Source of the DNA: Branchiostoma floridae
Lineage: Eukaryota > Chordata > Leptocardii > Amphioxiformes > Branchiostomatidae
Length of the DNA stretch: 64,000 nt
Direction of reading: 5' to 3'
Assembly (NCBI RefSeq): GCF_000003815.2
Contig: NC_049980.1
Location: 20,586,238 to 20,650,237 of the forward strand
A model generated the notes under the pieces. It saw only the letters and a list, made by a program, of their open reading frames with translations. It did not search any database and was not told the DNA's origin. Shown one piece after another: positions 59,665 through 64,000 of the stretch (positions within the stretch are counted from its first letter, which is position 1; every line of letters starts with the position of its first letter). A program made the position numbers and the translations under genes.

Positions 59665-59829
59665 TCACAAGATTTGTTTTTGTTCCACTAAAAGCAGCAT
59701 AAAGCGCTCCAAGTCGTCACGTTCATGGTGTCGTACTACGTTGCTACGAAGTTGGCGGATTATTTGTTCTCGATGGCAGCGCCCCAAGAGTGAGAGTCTG
59801 TTCAGTATCAGCCCGAACTCTGGCTGTTC
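59665..59829 (-). other. Possible coding exon without ATG
   Basis: A 54-codon minus-strand frame lies between stops at 59832-59830 and 59667-59665. It has a protein-like composition (FGLILNRLSLLGRC, REQIIRQLRSNVVRHHERDD, LERFMLLLVEQKQ). The acceptor before it has a weak pyrimidine tract. I recognise no family. It could be the last exon of a gene or an element fragment next to the gap. Confidence 0.2.
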
Positions 59830-59832
59830 CTA

Positions 59833-61840
59833 AGTGTCTATTGTTTACCACAAAAACCAGGCCTACATTTTTAAGACGTCAAAGCGTTCGCTCACAGGTT
59901 TAACGACTCGTGCCGCGGACCCTGGGTTGGACGTACGGCCTTTAATGTTGTTTCATCTCAGATAATTCGAAGGCCTTCAATGGGGTCTTCCATGTGGGTT
60001 CATGGTTTGAACAAAAAATATAGAAACGCATTGTCAATTTGTATGCGTGTTCTCAAATTAATATATATTGTGAAATGTTGAACCAGTCTTGTGATGAGTC
60101 GTAAGTTTCACATTAAAACGTTATCAACCACTGATAAACAACGTCTAATTTATGAAAGACAAACCCGAACGTTTCCTGAAGGAAAACTTATCAAGTGACG
60201 AAGGTTGTCTGTAAATTACATATATTATACAGACCACCGGTAGCCCAAACATAAAATGTTTTCTACAATATTTTCAATTTACAAAGCGACGGGGAATGAG
60301 TGAGAAGTGGAATTTTGTATTTGGTCGGATGTATTCTAAACGTTTGGCTGTTTTCGTCTATGAAATTGTAACTTTTGTTACGTATCTTTTTATCTTTCTC
60401 GACCTCGGGTGATACGGAATACACCGTGTTGTATTCTATATTTACACCATATTCCCACCTGTACCAGGACTAGCAACGAGCAGTGGTGCATGGCTCACAA
60501 GTACGTGTTCATATCTGAGTGAAAATAAAGTCTCTTCAGATTGCATAACCATGTGCAGGTCAGTTAGAAGAATATCTTTATAATAATAATCGATGCCCCC
60601 CTCCCCCACCTCTTCCCCCGGACACCAAACAGACCACTGGGTGGCGTGCAGTGAGCCAGGCCGCCTGACAAACCTACATCCTCACCAACTATTTTAACAA
60701 TATTTACGGAAAACTTAGATACCTCCAGCTTCGACGTGTGGTCACTCTAGTAAGCAAGAATGCCACATTGTGTAAACACATCCTGAGAGGTAAGAGGGGG
60801 TAACATTACGGGACGATGAGGGGCGAGCCATGAGCACACACCTGTGGTTGCTTGTTAGAGGGGGTTGGCATGTTCGCAGTCAATGTTTTGGCACGCCCCA
60901 CTTGCTGGACACGCTGAGGTGAAGTGCCTTCCGTGGCCGCAAGGCTGGAGCAGCTCCTCTGAGGCTAACACACGCAATCCTCTCCCGGAGAAGGGTTCCA
61001 GAGCTCGGAAGTGAAGGATGAAATGAATCCGTTGGAGTATGAAGGATGCAGGCAGGGGGAATTCCTTACGTACATGTTACCAGTCGCTAACAGCTGAAAC
61101 AGTCTTCACCACAGAAACTATATCTATTTACCAGTAATGCGCGCGTACAACTGTAATATAGCAACTGCTTAGATCAAAATTGGAAAAGGGGGCCCTGCCG
61201 GGCAGTTTACGGATTTTTTTTTCACTTTCTGGCGTGATCCCTACGTGGGACGCCCTGTGGCTACCGGGCTAATTTTGGGCCCGGCCGGGCCCCTGATATC
61301 TTTTAACTTGCAGTTAACTGAAATCAACCCGGGACGCGGTGACAAATAGACGCCGTGTCCTACCGATGAAAGCACGCTGAGAGGCACCCCCGCGGTACCC
61401 GGCAGTCCACTGGGACAAATCTATAACTACGGTGCGATTGACACTGAAGCATAACGTAAATATTTTAGCAATACTGGCGCATCAATATGTAATCGATAAA
61501 CATTGATAGACATGTCCACATGTATATGTATACCTCCAACACTTATGTTGGATGTACATATGAGCTAATGTAAACGTTTTTTTGGATCACAATAATGTGC
61601 TTAATGTTCGAGGCTACTGTACTGTAAATGTGACGTATGACTGCTTTACTTTGTATCGTATGGGCCGTATATCATCAGCATGATGTAAATATTCAGGTCC
61701 TTTTGTACTGATTAAAAAACAAAACAACAACACTTGGTTGAAAAGAATCATCATAAAACCGAAACGAAACTCAACGAACACAACACGTTAGTGACACTGA
61801 CAAACCTGCTGGATCCCGCTCTCCAACAAGATCTCCTCAG
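59833..61840. other. Intergenic, no gene seen
   Basis: No supported exon. A perfect GC palindrome GGGCCCGGCCGGGCCC lies at about 61278-61293, with a related GC-rich block at about 61191-61206 that may be the other end of a small repeat element. Confidence 0.35.
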
Positions 61841-61841
61841 T

Positions 61842-61906
61842 GTCACTGACGAAAGATAACGGAGGTTATCTGAAACGTCTGACCGTTTCCAAAATTATAT
61901 TCATTT
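61842..61906 (+). ncRNA. Hammerhead-ribozyme-like motif, copy B
   Basis: CTGACGA (61846-61852) fits CUGANGA. It is followed by one extra A, a perfect 7-bp stem AGATAAC / GTTATCT (61854-61860, 61865-61871) with loop GGAG, then GAAACGTC (61872-61879). GUCA before the core can pair with UGAC after the GUC. That is the order of parts in a type I hammerhead with a minimal stem III (ACGU). Such ribozymes are known in Penelope-like retroelements. The extra A after the core is unusual, so activity is uncertain. Confidence 0.4.
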
Positions 61907-63960
61907 GCTTGAGTAATTGCTAAAAACATTTGATTCGTATCTGATCAGTTACGCAACTGCAACTAGTCATTCGGAAGAAAATTAGTGTTTGTCGACAAGC
62001 TTTTAGCTGTGTTTGTCGTACAATGTATTATTAGTCCCTTGCATTGTTTTCTGGTCACTTAAATGTGAAATGTCTGATACAAGTGATGTCAGTATACTTA
62101 GGAAGTGTCTTCAAGGCAGCCTACTGAGAGGCCATAAAAGAAGTATAGAGAAAGTACAGCATTCAGAAAAAACTCTCTTTGACGTGTATCAGCTGTGACA
62201 TCCCAGCACAGTCACCATGTAAAACAGCATGTACACCGTCAATGGTCTTTCTGTAGTAGTCACTCCATGGAGATGCGAGGCGAACAGATGGCGCCCTTCG
62301 CAGGCAGTTAGCGACTGGTGAACAGGTGTTTGCTGTATCCCTCCGCTCCTGACGGTGGCCGTGAGCCGAGCGCCCCGAGACCTCCCGCCGGTAACTCCGG
62401 TAGCGATTTTCCGGTACGTTTAAGTCTACTAAGCCGACCCATGAGGTCTCTGTTACCCACAAATCGATTCCTTGTAACCTGACAGGGGCACAAAACACCT
62501 GGGCAGCCCAGGGGTTGGGGTTAGGCGGGAGTGTGGCTGGTAGCTTCTTCCTTCATGTACATGTGCGAGCGACGTTTGGTTGAACGTGACTGATATGTTT
62601 AATTTAATTGTTCCTCCGCGTCATTTTTCATGAATTGATGGTTGTCACTGTAAATAAAATCTTTGACATTATCCATTGATACAGAGAACATGTGTGTAAA
62701 CCAGAACGTATATATGTTCCATACATTTCATAGATAACAAATTGACTGTGGCAATCTTTTCAAGCAAGGAAATGATATAACAGGTCTCAAAATGCAATGT
62801 TGTTTTGACTGAATAGTGTTTATCAACAAGCATTTTTGTAATGATGACATTGTACTTGACTAGTTGATGACATTGTACTTGAATCGTTGTGAGGTTTACC
62901 CATCAGCCTTTTTACCTGATATGAACAGCCTGTTCTTCTGTCTCAATGCTAACTCCTTACAAACGTGTCCACTGTAACAGGTTTACATTTGCAACTTTTC
63001 TGCACAAAATATCAGATAATCATCGCGCGTCAGTTTGATACCTCGGCTAGGCGTTGATTTTAATTTTCCCTACTTTTTACATGACGTTTTTCCGAATATA
63101 TGTTTAAGAACAAACATTTCCATGGAAAAAAAGTGCTGAAAAGCGAAACATGCTGCATTTGTTAGCAAATATTGATTTTCTAGAATTGGGAGAAGAGTGG
63201 AAAGTTGGGTGAGGGTCATTCTTACAGAGTCGCGGCACAGCAGAACGACTGACCATCGACGGGAGCGGAGATCATCCCGGGCTCTGGTGAACTACCTTCT
63301 GGGTCGAGGACGCACCTGCCCGGCGGCTGAACGAACTGCCACGTGCGCCACCAGCAGGTAGAACGTACCGATGAAAGGAGGTATGAATGTAAACATGTGT
63401 TGATCTCCCAGCACGTCTGGTCAGCGGACGTTCCTTATCAACAGTTATACTACCTGTCACGGAAATAGACGAGCAACTGATACCCGAACTTCCAACTAAG
63501 CCATCGGTGAAAGCAATGACACTCACATGATAGTTCTTTGTTTTCAGACGACCTCTCTTGTAGGTTTGATTCCGCCACTCTGTCAATCAAGTTGTTCCAA
63601 TAGCAGAATAATGGGACAATGATGGCACATTTTTTGTCATTTCTAAACTTGCAGTTAGGCGAAGGCGCACGGGCACTCTAAGATAAGCTCGTCTTCAAAT
63701 TGTCAAGATCAAGATCAAGATCAAATCATCTTTCCAACAGAGAAAGTGAACTAACTGACGTTTTCCTCCCGACGAAACGCTCTGCACCACCTTCCATTTA
63801 TCAGGGAGAGGATGAGGTCAGGGAAAGACAAATATTTGTCCGTCTGCTGACCCACTCACACGTCCGCACGCGAGAGAGAGCGAGACTGATGGCGCCATGT
63901 GTTTGTTGATTCTCGCGAGAAGTGGCAAGTCAGTTGTTGGTCAGAGGCCATCAAAACAAA
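61907..63960. other. Intergenic, no gene seen
   Basis: A 24-bp unit (GATGACATTGTACTTGA) is repeated twice at about 62841-62882. Open frames at 62163-62498 minus and 63272-63586 minus lack recognisable domains. A short AAGATC run lies at 63705-63722. Confidence 0.35.
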
Positions 63961-63970
63961 CAGGCGCCAT

Positions 63971-64000
63971 GACAGTTCTGAACAGAAAAGTAACGGTGTA
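63971..64000 (+). other. Possible start of a gene cut by the window edge
   Basis: GGCGCCATGACA places an ATG in good context about 30 bp before the end, after a GC-rich stretch with CTCGCGAGA-like sequence. The ten visible codons identify nothing. Confidence 0.12.

Noticed and set aside
1-64000. tRNA, rRNA and CRISPR features
   Set aside because: I saw no cloverleaf with matching A- and B-box sequences, no rRNA-like segment and no spaced direct-repeat array; the only arrays are contiguous mini- and microsatellites.

Overview
The window is eukaryotic genomic DNA from an animal. It has sparse, widely spaced genes, GT-AG introns, many microsatellites, several small DNA-transposon derivatives and four assembly gaps (27015-27114, 43399-43498, 55895-55994, 58714-59561). 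The genes point to an invertebrate deuterostome, most likely a cephalochordate (amphioxus). They are a Shal/Kv4-class potassium channel, two bHLH genes of the TCF21/musculin class, a URAD purine-degradation gene and a PHD/FLYWCH protein of transposon type. The species call is an inference from gene class and repeat style; no marker gene proves it.

Layout. At 2188-3627 (+) lies an uninterrupted Kv channel reading frame. From 3.6 to 31 kb there is a gene desert with a 24-bp minisatellite (21.6-22.3 kb), a possible small TATA-promoter gene (22.66 kb), a CpG-rich promoter-like patch (25.4-25.85 kb), a gap and several MITE-like repeats. At 32491-35815 (+) is URAD in two exons. Its second exon carries a frameshift, lacks the catalytic His and has its SKL tripeptide buried by a three-residue extension. 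Inside the URAD intron, on the opposite strand, a complete five-exon gene (34277 to 33001) encodes a 262-residue PHD-like plus FLYWCH zinc-finger protein without a transposase domain. From 39.5 to 51 kb is a tandem pair of TCF21/MSC-like bHLH genes (41520-44664 and 49528-50995, both +), each of two exons with the intron at the same codon. From 51 to 64 kb there is another gene-poor stretch with an inverted trinucleotide repeat, a second MULE-like MITE, a second copy of a dispersed repeat and a large gap.

The genes do not form a pathway. The main threads are the atypical S6 gate motif of the channel, the decay or misassembly of URAD with a transposon-type gene nested in it, the tandem bHLH duplicates close to a minisatellite full of CAGCTG E-boxes, and a two-copy repeat with a hammerhead-ribozyme-like core whose stem is kept by a compensatory base-pair change.
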